From positions 8,060,001 to 8,124,000 of the forward strand of contig NZ_CP108100.1 in NCBI RefSeq assembly GCF_036195045.1: a stretch of 64,000 nt of DNA, given 5' to 3'. Below the pieces are notes generated by a model. The model was not told the origin of the DNA, searched no databases, and saw only the letters and a program-made list of their open reading frames with translations. Below, in pieces: positions 25,774-33,538 of this stretch. The translations under genes and the position numbers were made by a program. Each line of letters starts with the position of its first letter. Positions within the stretch are counted from its first letter, which is position 1. The stretch comes from Streptomyces sp. NBC_00236 (GTDB lineage Bacteria > Actinomycetota > Actinomycetes > Streptomycetales > Streptomycetaceae).

Positions 25774-26889
25774 ATGCCGACGACGGAATCGGTGCGGGAC
25801 GACGGCGTTCGTATGATCACCGTAAGCAGGGCCACTGCGGAACTGGAGCTGAGGCGCGGAGAGTTCGCCCTGGCCGTGCACCTGGGCATCGTCCGGGTCG
25901 ACGCCCGGCAGCCCGGAGGGCGGGCCGGAGTCCACCGGGAGGAAATCGACCGGCTCAGGTCGGAGGACGGATTTCCCGAGGCGCTGCAGGAGCGGGTGCG
26001 GACCGTGGGGACCGCGGATGGCGCCCGGCTGCTCGGGATCAGTCCGGTCCGCTTCAGCCGGCTGGCGCGCGCGGGCTGTGTCACGCCGGTCGCGTTCTAC
26101 CTGAATCGCTACCGAGCGGTGGTCTGGCTCTATCTCGCGCAGGAGCTGGGCGGGGTGGCCGCGCGGTCACCCGAACTCATGGTGGGCAACAGCCCGCCCT
26201 GGATGCGCAGTCGACTGGATGCCGGAACGGACTGCCGGGCCCGCAACTGGCGCTCCCTTCGGACCGAGCGGCTGCTGGCCCTCACCGAGGACCCCTGGGC
26301 CCGTGCCGCCGTCGTCGGGGGAGCGCTGGACCCGGTCCAGCTGGCCGAGGTCGTCGACGATCCGTACGAGCGTGCCTACCTCGGCAGGGTCCGGCCCGTA
26401 CCGCTCTTCGGCCAGGGCGGATCGGCCGCCGGGCGTGAGGCCATGGCGCAGCTGATGCTCGCCGATGAACCCGACGAGATCCTCTGGCGGCGGGTCACTC
26501 TCGGGATGGAGCTGGACAGCGCACGCGAGCTGCGCGCGGCCCCGCGGCCCGGGGAGGAGCGGTGTCCCGGAGCGGCGGGCGAATCGGGCCCCTCGGCCGA
26601 ACCCGCAGTGCCGGTGGGATCGGTCGGTCAGGTGCGGGCGTCGGGCTCGGAGGAGGCGTCGGCTGAACGGCTGGAGCCCGGTGCGCAGGGAGACGGCACA
26701 CAGGGAGACGGCGAACAGGAAGGCGGCGAAGGCGGCGGCGCGGCGGGGCTGCTGGCCCGGTTCCGCCTCCGCCGGACACCTCGGCGCCGGAGCCCGCGCC
26801 GGACAGCGAGCGGCCCGGGGAAGCCGTTCGCCACCGGCGCCCGGACCAGGCATTCTTTCCACCATGCTGATCAGGGAAGCCACCGCTGA
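25774..26889 (+). CDS. DUF6397-like Streptomyces protein
   Basis: 371-aa protein that I believe matches the DUF6397 family of Streptomyces; this rests on memory of the pattern. Residues ~12-110 look like two consecutive HTH/MerR-like units (TVSRATAELELRRGEFALAVHLGIVRV... and TADGARLLGISPVRFSRLARAGCVTPVAFYLNRYRAVVWLY), suggesting DNA binding. The C-terminal ~100 residues are low-complexity E/G/Q-rich, then basic. ATG 25774 has GGGGGAG 7 nt upstream; earlier in-frame codons lack one. The 3' end overlaps the next gene by 26 nt. Confidence 0.65.
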   Translation: MPTTESVRDDGVRMITVSRATAELELRRGEFALAVHLGIVRVDARQPGGRAGVHREEIDRLRSEDGFPEALQERVRTVGTADGARLLGISPVRFSRLARAGCVTPVAFYLNRYRAVVWLYLAQELGGVAARSPELMVGNSPPWMRSRLDAGTDCRARNWRSLRTERLLALTEDPWARAAVVGGALDPVQLAEVVDDPYERAYLGRVRPVPLFGQGGSAAGREAMAQLMLADEPDEILWRRVTLGMELDSARELRAAPRPGEERCPGAAGESGPSAEPAVPVGSVGQVRASGSEEASAERLEPGAQGDGTQGDGEQEGGEGGGAAGLLARFRLRRTPRRRSPRRTASGPGKPFATGARTRHSFHHADQGSHR

Positions 26890-27352
26890 GGACTGGCCCG
26901 CCATCTGGCCCTTCTTCCACGAAATCGTGGCCGCGGGCGAGACGTTCACCTACCCACCCGATCTCGCGGAGGCCGATGCGCTCGACTGGTGGCTCTTGAA
27001 GCCCCCGAACCGCACGGTGGTCGCGGTAGACGAGGACGGCGGCGTCCTGGGCACGGCGAAGATGAACAACAACCAGATGGGCAACGGCTCGCACGTCGCC
27101 AGTGCCAGTTACATGGTCGACCCCCGGCACTCCGGAAGGGGTGTGGGGCGGGCCCTGTGCGCGTACACGATCGACTGGGCTCGCGCGGCCGGGTTCCGCG
27201 CCATGCAGTTCAACGCGGTCGTGGAGGGCAACGCCGCCGCGGTCGGTCTCTACCGTTCCCTCGGTTTCGAGGTGCTGGGAACCCTGCCGGAGGGGTTCAA
27301 CCACCCGAAGAAGGGGTTCGTGGGACTTCACATCATGTACCGGCCGCTCTAA
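26864..27352 (+). CDS. GNAT-family N-acetyltransferase
   Basis: 162-aa complete GNAT fold starting MLIREATAEDWPAIWPFFHEI. The acetyl-CoA motif A is YMVDPRHSGRGVGRALCAYTI (R-x-x-G-x-G), followed by FNAVVEGNAAAVGLYRSLGFEVLGTLP, the motif B region with the LYxxLGF signature. The ATG lies inside the 3' end of the preceding gene, implying a shared transcript. Substrate unknown; phosphinothricin/RimI-like relatives have the same N-terminus. Confidence 0.9.
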   Translation: MLIREATAEDWPAIWPFFHEIVAAGETFTYPPDLAEADALDWWLLKPPNRTVVAVDEDGGVLGTAKMNNNQMGNGSHVASASYMVDPRHSGRGVGRALCAYTIDWARAAGFRAMQFNAVVEGNAAAVGLYRSLGFEVLGTLPEGFNHPKKGFVGLHIMYRPL

Positions 27353-27599
27353 CGGGTCCACGGGCGGTCGTGGCGGCGCACTGCCTCACGGGCACGCTGC
27401 GGCGCCGGGCGTTCACTTCGCGCCACGGCTGCGGTGGGGCCCCGCCGGTGCGCGTGTCCGGGTTGCCCCAACCGAAGGCGATGTGCGGTCAGTTGTGACG
27501 CCGAATGGTCTGTGGGGCGGGTGCACACGGAGGGGAAGAGGGCAGTACTGTGCGCCCCACCGCCATTCGGGCGATGAAACATTTGCGGAGGAAGAATCC

Positions 27600-28229
27600 A
27601 TGACCATACCCAGGAGATCGTGGCGTGCTGCGGGAACCCTCGCCGCCGCCGCGGTTGTCGGCCTGACCGGTGCGGTTCTCACCGCCGGTCCGGCCGCAGC
27701 TCACACCCCCACCTGGGACGTGACCTGTACCGAAGTGAGCCTGCACCTGACCGCGTACAACGATGACGTCACCAACCAGGTGACCGTCACCGTCGACGGC
27801 AAGGACCTCCTGCCGACGGAGACCTTCGGCAAGGGCTTCGACAAGACGATCGCGCTGCCCGAGCACGACAAGGCGCTGACGGTCCGTCTGGTCGTCAAGG
27901 CCGGTGACGGCGAGCAGTACTCGCGCGACGAGTCCAAGCAGGCGCCGGTGTGCGAGGAGACCGAGGAGCCCACGCCGACCCCGACGCCGACCGAGACGAA
28001 GCCGTCCGAGACGCCCACGACGGCGACTCCCACGCCGACCACTACCCCCAGCGAGACCGCCTCGTCGTCTGCGCCTGCCGCAGCCACGCCGAGCCCCAGC
28101 TCGCCGGATCTGGCCGAGACCGGTTCGTCGTCCGCCACGCCGATCATCGGTGGCGCGGCCGTCGCCGTGCTGCTGGCCGGTGGCGGCATCATGTGGTCCG
28201 TGCGCAAGCGCCGCACCGCGCAGCACTGA
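27600..28229 (+). CDS. LAETG-anchored cell-surface protein
   Basis: 209-aa secreted wall-anchored protein. The Sec signal peptide ends near AAAHTPTWDV (residue ~35). A small beta-rich domain (residues 36-118) with two cysteines, CTEVS and APVCEE, probably forms one disulfide. A Pro/Thr/Ser stalk (~120-165) follows. The sorting signal is LAETG, followed by a hydrophobic span (PIIGGAAVAVLLAGGGIMW) and a basic tail RKRRTAQH. LAxTG is the motif used by class E sortases of Streptomyces, as in long chaplins. Strong GGAGGAAG upstream. No sortase gene is nearby. Confidence 0.9.
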   Translation: MTIPRRSWRAAGTLAAAAVVGLTGAVLTAGPAAAHTPTWDVTCTEVSLHLTAYNDDVTNQVTVTVDGKDLLPTETFGKGFDKTIALPEHDKALTVRLVVKAGDGEQYSRDESKQAPVCEETEEPTPTPTPTETKPSETPTTATPTPTTTPSETASSSAPAAATPSPSSPDLAETGSSSATPIIGGAAVAVLLAGGGIMWSVRKRRTAQH

Positions 28230-28355
28230 CGTACTCCGGGACCCGGGCGCGCTGACCGTGCCCGGGCCACCGGCTGAGGGGCGTGCCGTGTCCCGTGGGA
28301 CGAGGCGCGCCCCTCGATGCTGTCCCCTGCGTGGCGTCCCTCGGCGTCGTCGCTG

Positions 28356-30548
28356 TCAGTTCCGTGCGTCCAGGGAGCCGGGACGGTCCGGGTCGTCTTC
28401 GGCGAGGCGGTCCACGGGCTCCGTGGCCTCCCTGCGGACCGGCGCGGACACGGGCGGCGCGGCCGGGCCGATCTCGCACCAGACCGCCTTGCCCTCGCCG
28501 CGGGGTTCGATGCCCCAGCGGGTGGCGACGGCGTCGAGGAGCAGCAGTCCCCGGCCCGACGTCGCGGTCTCGCCGGGTGTACGGCGCCGGGGCCAGGCAC
28601 TGGAGCGGTCCTGCACCGACAGGCGGATGCGCCGCACCGGTTCCGGCAGCACCTCAAGTGTGAGGACGGCCCCGCCCTCCGTGTGCAGAAGCACATTCAC
28701 CAGCAGTTCACCGGTCACCAACTCGGCATCGTCCGCGAGTTCGGCCATGTTCCAGTCGGTCAGTGCCTGACGCACGATCGTCCGGGCTTCGGAGAGCCCC
28801 TCCGGGTCGGCTTGGTGGATGTACTGATGGAGCCGCGGTGCCCGTGGGGACCCCGGGTCGGGGCTGCGCCGCAGCACCAGCAGGGCGACGTCGTCGCCCG
28901 AGCCCCAGCGCTCCCACAGCCGGTCCGACAGATGGTCGGCCAATGCCTCGGCACCCGCCGGGCCTGCGCTGACCTCGTTGATGAGTGTGCGTACCCCCGC
29001 ATCGATGTCGGCACCCGGCTCCTCCACCAGACCGTCGGTGTACAGGACCAGCGTCTCGCCCGGGACCAGGTCCAGCCGGGTCTCCGGGAACTCCTCGTCG
29101 CCGAAGTCGGTCGCGATGCCCAGCGGGACGCCGCCACGCACCTGCGGGGTGCCGACCCGGCCGTCCGTGTGCCGGATCAGCGGCCCGAAGTGGCCGGCCC
29201 GTACCACCCGCACCGTTCCGGTCGCCAGATCGACCTGGGCGTACGTGCAGGTGGCGAAGCGGTCCGTGTCCAGCTCGGCGAGGAACCGGGAGGCCCGGGC
29301 CAGCACCGTCGACGGCGGGTGCCCCTCGGCGGCGTACGCACGCAGCGCGATGCGCAGCTGGCCCATGATCGCCGCCGCATGCGTGTCGTGGCCCTGCACG
29401 TCGCCGACCACGATGCCGAACCGGTCCTTGGGCAGGGCGATCACGTCGTACCAGTCGCCGCCCACCTGGCGGCCGCTCCACGCCGCGTGGTACCGGACGG
29501 CGATCTCGCCGCCTTCGATGTCCTGGATCCGGCGGGGCAGCATCGCGGACTGGAGTCCGGTGGCGAACTCGCGCTCCTCGTCGAAGAGCGTGGCCCGCTG
29601 GAGGGACTGGGCGACGATCGCGGCGAGCCCCAGGCAGAGGTTGCGTTCGTCGGCGGTGAAGGCGGTGCGTTCGCGGTAGAAGAGCGCCAGCCCGCCGAGG
29701 GTCCTGGCCTGGGCGACGAGCGGCAGATACGCCGCCGCCTGGAACTTGAGCTGTCCCACGAACGGCTCCAGCACCGGATAGCGCCGCGTGAGCGCATCGA
29801 GGGAGCTCACGAAGCGTGGCCGTCCGCTGAGGATGGTGTCGGCCAGCGGGAACTTCGGGTCGAGCCGGCCCGAGCCCAGCTCGTCGACGACCTCCAGTGA
29901 TTCGCCGCTCAGGGCGATGACATTGAGCGTGGCGTTGTCCAGCAGGCCGAGTGCGAGCCCGTCGGCACCGAGTCGTGCCAGCCCGCCCGGTCCGGTCAGT
30001 GCGGCGGTGACGTCATCGACGGTCACCGCTCGCGACAACGCACTGGTTGTTCGTTCAACTATGTCGGTCTGTCGCTGACGCCGCTTTTCCAGATCCAGCA
30101 CGAAGGCCGAATGGGTGACTTCCGCGGTCGCGTCCCGCACCAGACCGATCACTCGGTGCGCCCTCCCGTCGGTGCCGCGCAGGATGCGCGCCTGGACATG
30201 GGTCCACTGATCACCACCGTCGTCCAGCGGAACCCGGAAGTGCACGCTGTACGAGGTGCTCCCGCCCTTGATGGCCTCGTCGATCGCCACATCGAGACGG
30301 ATCCGCTCCGCCGGGTCGAGGAGTTCCATCAGGGACTCGGGCCGGGAGTCGAAAACGGCCGGATCCAGGCCGAACACCAGCAGCCCGGCCTCGTCGATGT
30401 CCAGTGTCCGGGCGTCGAGATCCCACTCGAAACTGCCGGTGCGGTTCATGGCGAGCCGCTCCGCGGTCGCCGTCTCGCTGTTGTGGGTCTTCTCGACCAA
30501 CAGGCGGGGCGGGACGGGGATGAACGGTGGCCGGTCGTGATCGGTCAT
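28356..30548 (-). CDS. PAS-GAF-SpoIIE phosphatase-HATPase fusion
   Basis: 730-aa soluble signalling protein. PAS-like sensor at residues ~35-135 (GSFEWDLDARTLDIDEAGLLVFGLDP); GAF at ~165-310; PP2C/SpoIIE serine phosphatase from ~335 to 560, with GGDWYDVIAL near 364, VGDVQGHD near 383 and LYTDGLVEEPG near 508 carrying the metal-binding aspartates. A C-terminal anti-sigma-type HATPase (ELVTGELLVNVLLHTEGG near 616, then ATSGRGLLLLDAVATRWG) completes it. Such fusions both phosphorylate and dephosphorylate anti-anti-sigma partners in the sigma-B-like network. CGGAG lies upstream of the ATG. No anti-anti-sigma gene is adjacent. Confidence 0.92.
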   Translation of the reverse strand: MTDHDRPPFIPVPPRLLVEKTHNSETATAERLAMNRTGSFEWDLDARTLDIDEAGLLVFGLDPAVFDSRPESLMELLDPAERIRLDVAIDEAIKGGSTSYSVHFRVPLDDGGDQWTHVQARILRGTDGRAHRVIGLVRDATAEVTHSAFVLDLEKRRQRQTDIVERTTSALSRAVTVDDVTAALTGPGGLARLGADGLALGLLDNATLNVIALSGESLEVVDELGSGRLDPKFPLADTILSGRPRFVSSLDALTRRYPVLEPFVGQLKFQAAAYLPLVAQARTLGGLALFYRERTAFTADERNLCLGLAAIVAQSLQRATLFDEEREFATGLQSAMLPRRIQDIEGGEIAVRYHAAWSGRQVGGDWYDVIALPKDRFGIVVGDVQGHDTHAAAIMGQLRIALRAYAAEGHPPSTVLARASRFLAELDTDRFATCTYAQVDLATGTVRVVRAGHFGPLIRHTDGRVGTPQVRGGVPLGIATDFGDEEFPETRLDLVPGETLVLYTDGLVEEPGADIDAGVRTLINEVSAGPAGAEALADHLSDRLWERWGSGDDVALLVLRRSPDPGSPRAPRLHQYIHQADPEGLSEARTIVRQALTDWNMAELADDAELVTGELLVNVLLHTEGGAVLTLEVLPEPVRRIRLSVQDRSSAWPRRRTPGETATSGRGLLLLDAVATRWGIEPRGEGKAVWCEIGPAAPPVSAPVRREATEPVDRLAEDDPDRPGSLDARN

Positions 30549-30774
30549 TCATGCTCCGAAGATCGTCCGGCGGGGCTGCCGTACGGCGTGACTCAATTGT
30601 CTGGCGGGTTCGGCACGGCTGCCACAGCGGGAAACCGTCGGACGGCGCTCCGCCCGGGCCCCCGAGGCGGCCAACCCCTCCTGTCGAGCACCCGGGGCCG
30701 CCACGCACAATGGCAGCGGAAGATCGTCCGTGACCGGCGGACGGTACGGCACTGGGGCTGACCGGAGCGCACGC

Positions 30775-31839
30775 ATGAACCACGAGGATTCCGTCCTGCT
30801 GCACACCGAGGGGCGCGTCCGCCACATCACGCTGAACAGGCCCCGGGCCCTGAACGCCCTCGATCACGCCATGGTGCTGCGCATGGGTGAGGCGCTGGAC
30901 GCGGCTGAACGGGACCCCTCGGTCGTCGCGGTGCTGCTCACCGGGGCGGGGGAGCGTGGTCTGTGCGCGGGCGGCGACATCCGGTCCATCCGCGACGATA
31001 CCCTGGCCGGCGGCCGGACGTCCCTGGACTTCTGGCGCGACGAGTACCGGCTCAACGCCCGCATCGCCCGCTTCCCCAAGCCGTACGTCGCCCTCATGGA
31101 CGGCATCGTGATGGGCGGCGGGGTCGGCGTCTCCGCCCACGGCTCGCTCCGTATCGTCACGGAACGCTCCCGGATCGCGATGCCCGAGACCGGCATCGGA
31201 TTCGTGCCGGACGTCGGTGGCACCTACCTGCTCGGCACGGCCCCCGGCGAACTCGGCCTGCACCTGGCGCTCACCGGCGACGCGGTCGGTGCGGCCGACG
31301 CGCTCCTGTGCGGCCTGGCCGACCACTTCGTGCCGTCGGGTGAGCTGCCCGCCCTGCTCACCGCACTCGACACCTGCGCCACGCCGGAGGCCGTCGTCGC
31401 CACGGCCGAGCGGTACGCCGGCACCGCCCCGGCCGGCGAACTGTCGGCGCACCGCGAGTGGATCGACGCGTCCTACGCGGCGGACACGGTCGAGGAGATC
31501 GTGGAGCGCCTGGACGGGTGCGGGGTGCCGGCCGCGAAGCAGGCCGCGGCGACGATCCTGGCCAAGTCGCCCACGGCGCTCAAGGTGACGCTCGCGGCCG
31601 TCCGGCGCGCCCGTCGTCTGAACAGCCTGGAAGCGGTCCTCGACCAGGAGTACCGCGTCTCGTCCACCGCTTTCACCGGATCCGATCTGGTGGAGGGTGT
31701 GCGCGCCCAGATCATCGACAAGGACCGGAACCCCCGGTGGAGCCCGGCGGAGCTCGCCGGCGTCACCGACGCGGATGTGGCCCGCCACTTCGCACCGCTG
31801 GGCGACGGCGAGCTCGGCCTCGGCCCCGCGGCAGGGTGA
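30775..31839 (+). CDS. 3-hydroxyisobutyryl-CoA hydrolase / enoyl-CoA hydratase family
   Basis: 354-aa crotonase-fold enzyme. The oxyanion segments are GLCAGGDIRSI near residue 63 and DGIVMGGGVGVSAHG near 110. AMPETGIGFVPDVGGTYLL near 138 has the E/D catalytic pair of 3-hydroxyisobutyryl-CoA hydrolases. The length and C-terminal extension (SPTALKVTLAAVRRARR...FTGSDLVEGVRAQIIDKDRNPRWSP) are also typical of HIBCH rather than simple hydratases. The role is in valine degradation. ATG 30775 has GGAG 8 nt upstream. It diverges from the phosphatase gene. Confidence 0.88.
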   Translation: MNHEDSVLLHTEGRVRHITLNRPRALNALDHAMVLRMGEALDAAERDPSVVAVLLTGAGERGLCAGGDIRSIRDDTLAGGRTSLDFWRDEYRLNARIARFPKPYVALMDGIVMGGGVGVSAHGSLRIVTERSRIAMPETGIGFVPDVGGTYLLGTAPGELGLHLALTGDAVGAADALLCGLADHFVPSGELPALLTALDTCATPEAVVATAERYAGTAPAGELSAHREWIDASYAADTVEEIVERLDGCGVPAAKQAAATILAKSPTALKVTLAAVRRARRLNSLEAVLDQEYRVSSTAFTGSDLVEGVRAQIIDKDRNPRWSPAELAGVTDADVARHFAPLGDGELGLGPAAG

Positions 31840-31849
31840 CCGGCCGAGG

Positions 31850-31980
31850 CGGCCGGCACTGCCTCGCGCGCGCACGGGCACAGCCGGCTGAGGCGCCTGG
31901 CCCACCCTCTCGCCCACGGGCACAGCCGGCTGAGACGGCCGGCACTCCTGCTCGCACCCACCGGTACAGCCGGCTGACGT
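31850..31980. repeat. Imperfect tandem repeat with ACAGCCGGCTGA cores
   Basis: Three exact copies of ACAGCCGGCTGA (31880-31891, 31922-31933, 31966-31977) are spaced 42-44 bp apart. Flanking text is also partly repeated (CACGGGCACAGCCGGCTGAG; GGCCGGCACT). Each core contains the palindrome AGCCGGCT. It fills the gap between the convergent hydrolase and rhamnulokinase genes and may act as a terminator or processing element. Confidence 0.7.
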
Positions 31981-31992
31981 CACGACTCCCGG

Positions 31993-33522
31993 TCAGGCCA
32001 TGCCGACCTCCGCCCCGGCGTCCGCGCGCCCGTGCCACGGGTCGAGCCGGGCCTCGGCGCGGTCCCACTCGCGACGGTTACCCCGCGGCTCGTAGTGCCG
32101 CAGTTCCTGGGTGCCGGCGACCAGTCGCCGCAATCCGGCGAGACCGTCCACGAGACCCTGGGCACGGGCCTGGAGCAGGATGTTGCCGAGAGCCGTCGCC
32201 TCCGCGGGTCCCGCCGTCACCGGCAGCCCGCTCGCGTCGGCCGTCCACTGGCACAGCAGCGCGTTGCGGGAGCCGCCGCCCACCAGATGGATACGTACCG
32301 GATCGCGCCCCGCGAGCTCGGCGGCCCTGCGCAGAGTCCTGCGATGGGCCAGCGCCAGACTCTCCAGCACACAGCGCACGTACCCGCCTGGCGTCCGCGG
32401 CGGCGTCTGCCCGGTACGCAGCAGATGGGCGTCGATCCGGGCGGGCATGTCACCCGGTGCGAGGAACGACGCGTCGTCCGGATCGATCACCGCGGCGAAC
32501 GGCTCCGACCCGGCCGCGTCGGCCAGCAGACCGGCCAGACCGAGGGGTGAGCCCGCGCGTTCCCACACCCTGCGGCACTCCTCCAGCAGCCACATGCCCA
32601 TGATGTTGCGGAGATAGCGGACCGTGCCGTCCACCCCGCGCTCATTGGTGAAGTTGGCCGCCCGGGACTCCTCGGACAGCACCGGACCCTCCAGTTCCAG
32701 TCCGGCCAGCGACCAGGTGCCGCACGAGATGTACGCGAAGTCCGCCTCCGTGGCCGGAACGGCCGCGACCGCCGACGCCGTGTCGTGCGAGGCGACCGTC
32801 GTCACCGGGGTCCCGCCGGGCAGGCCGGTGTACTCGGCCACGTGCGGCAGCAGCGTCCCCGCGTGAGCGCCCGGCTCACGCAGCGGCGGGAACAGCGCAC
32901 GCTCCAGCCCCAACCGCCCGATCAGCGCGTCGGACCACTCACCGCTCCGCGCGTCGAACAGCCCGGTCGTCGACGCGTTCGTGATCTCCGCGCCCACCGA
33001 CCCGGTCAGCCAGTGCACCAGCAGATCGGGCATCAGCAGCACGGTCCGGGCGGCTCCCCACTGGACGGTCGTCCGGTGGGAGAGCAGCTGGAAGACCGTG
33101 TTGAACGGCAGGTGCTGCAGTCCGCTGACCGCGTACAGCTCCCGCACTCCGCAGCCGTCCGGCAGCCTCTCCTCCGCCCCGCTGTTGCGCGTGTCCCGGT
33201 AGTGGAACGGCAGCCCCAGCAGCGCTCCGTCGCCGTCCAGCAGCCCGTAGTCCACCGCCCATGTGTCGACACCGATGGAGGCCACGGGCCCCGAGCCCCC
33301 GGCCGCCCGCAGCCCGTCCAGCATCCCCTGGTACAGGGCCAGCACGTCCCAGCGCAGACCGTCCGGCAGGCGCACCGGTGTATTGGCGAACCGGTGCGCC
33401 TCGGCCAGTTCGAGCCTTCCGGGCCCGACCCGGCCGGTGATCACCCGGCCGCTGGTCGCGCCGAGGTCCACGGCGGCGTAGACCGCGTCGCCGGCCGCGG
33501 AGCCGATGGATTTCACAGCCAT
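31993..33522 (-). CDS. rhaB: Rhamnulokinase
   Basis: 509-aa FGGY-family sugar kinase, phosphorylating L-rhamnulose to rhamnulose-1-phosphate. N-terminal phosphate loop AAVDLGATSGRV near residue 13; substrate region SIGVDTWAVDYGLLD near 80, the RhaB-type signature; C-terminal ATP site ISCGTWSLAG near 258 and IHLVGGGSRNALLCQWTADASGLPV near 405. ATG 33522 is chosen because GGAAG precedes it and the conserved N-terminus starts there. It is the last gene of the rha operon and starts 16 bp after the aldolase/dehydrogenase stop. Confidence 0.93.
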   Translation of the reverse strand: MAVKSIGSAAGDAVYAAVDLGATSGRVITGRVGPGRLELAEAHRFANTPVRLPDGLRWDVLALYQGMLDGLRAAGGSGPVASIGVDTWAVDYGLLDGDGALLGLPFHYRDTRNSGAEERLPDGCGVRELYAVSGLQHLPFNTVFQLLSHRTTVQWGAARTVLLMPDLLVHWLTGSVGAEITNASTTGLFDARSGEWSDALIGRLGLERALFPPLREPGAHAGTLLPHVAEYTGLPGGTPVTTVASHDTASAVAAVPATEADFAYISCGTWSLAGLELEGPVLSEESRAANFTNERGVDGTVRYLRNIMGMWLLEECRRVWERAGSPLGLAGLLADAAGSEPFAAVIDPDDASFLAPGDMPARIDAHLLRTGQTPPRTPGGYVRCVLESLALAHRRTLRRAAELAGRDPVRIHLVGGGSRNALLCQWTADASGLPVTAGPAEATALGNILLQARAQGLVDGLAGLRRLVAGTQELRHYEPRGNRREWDRAEARLDPWHGRADAGAEVGMA

Positions 33523-33538
33523 GGAGATCGCTTCCAGG

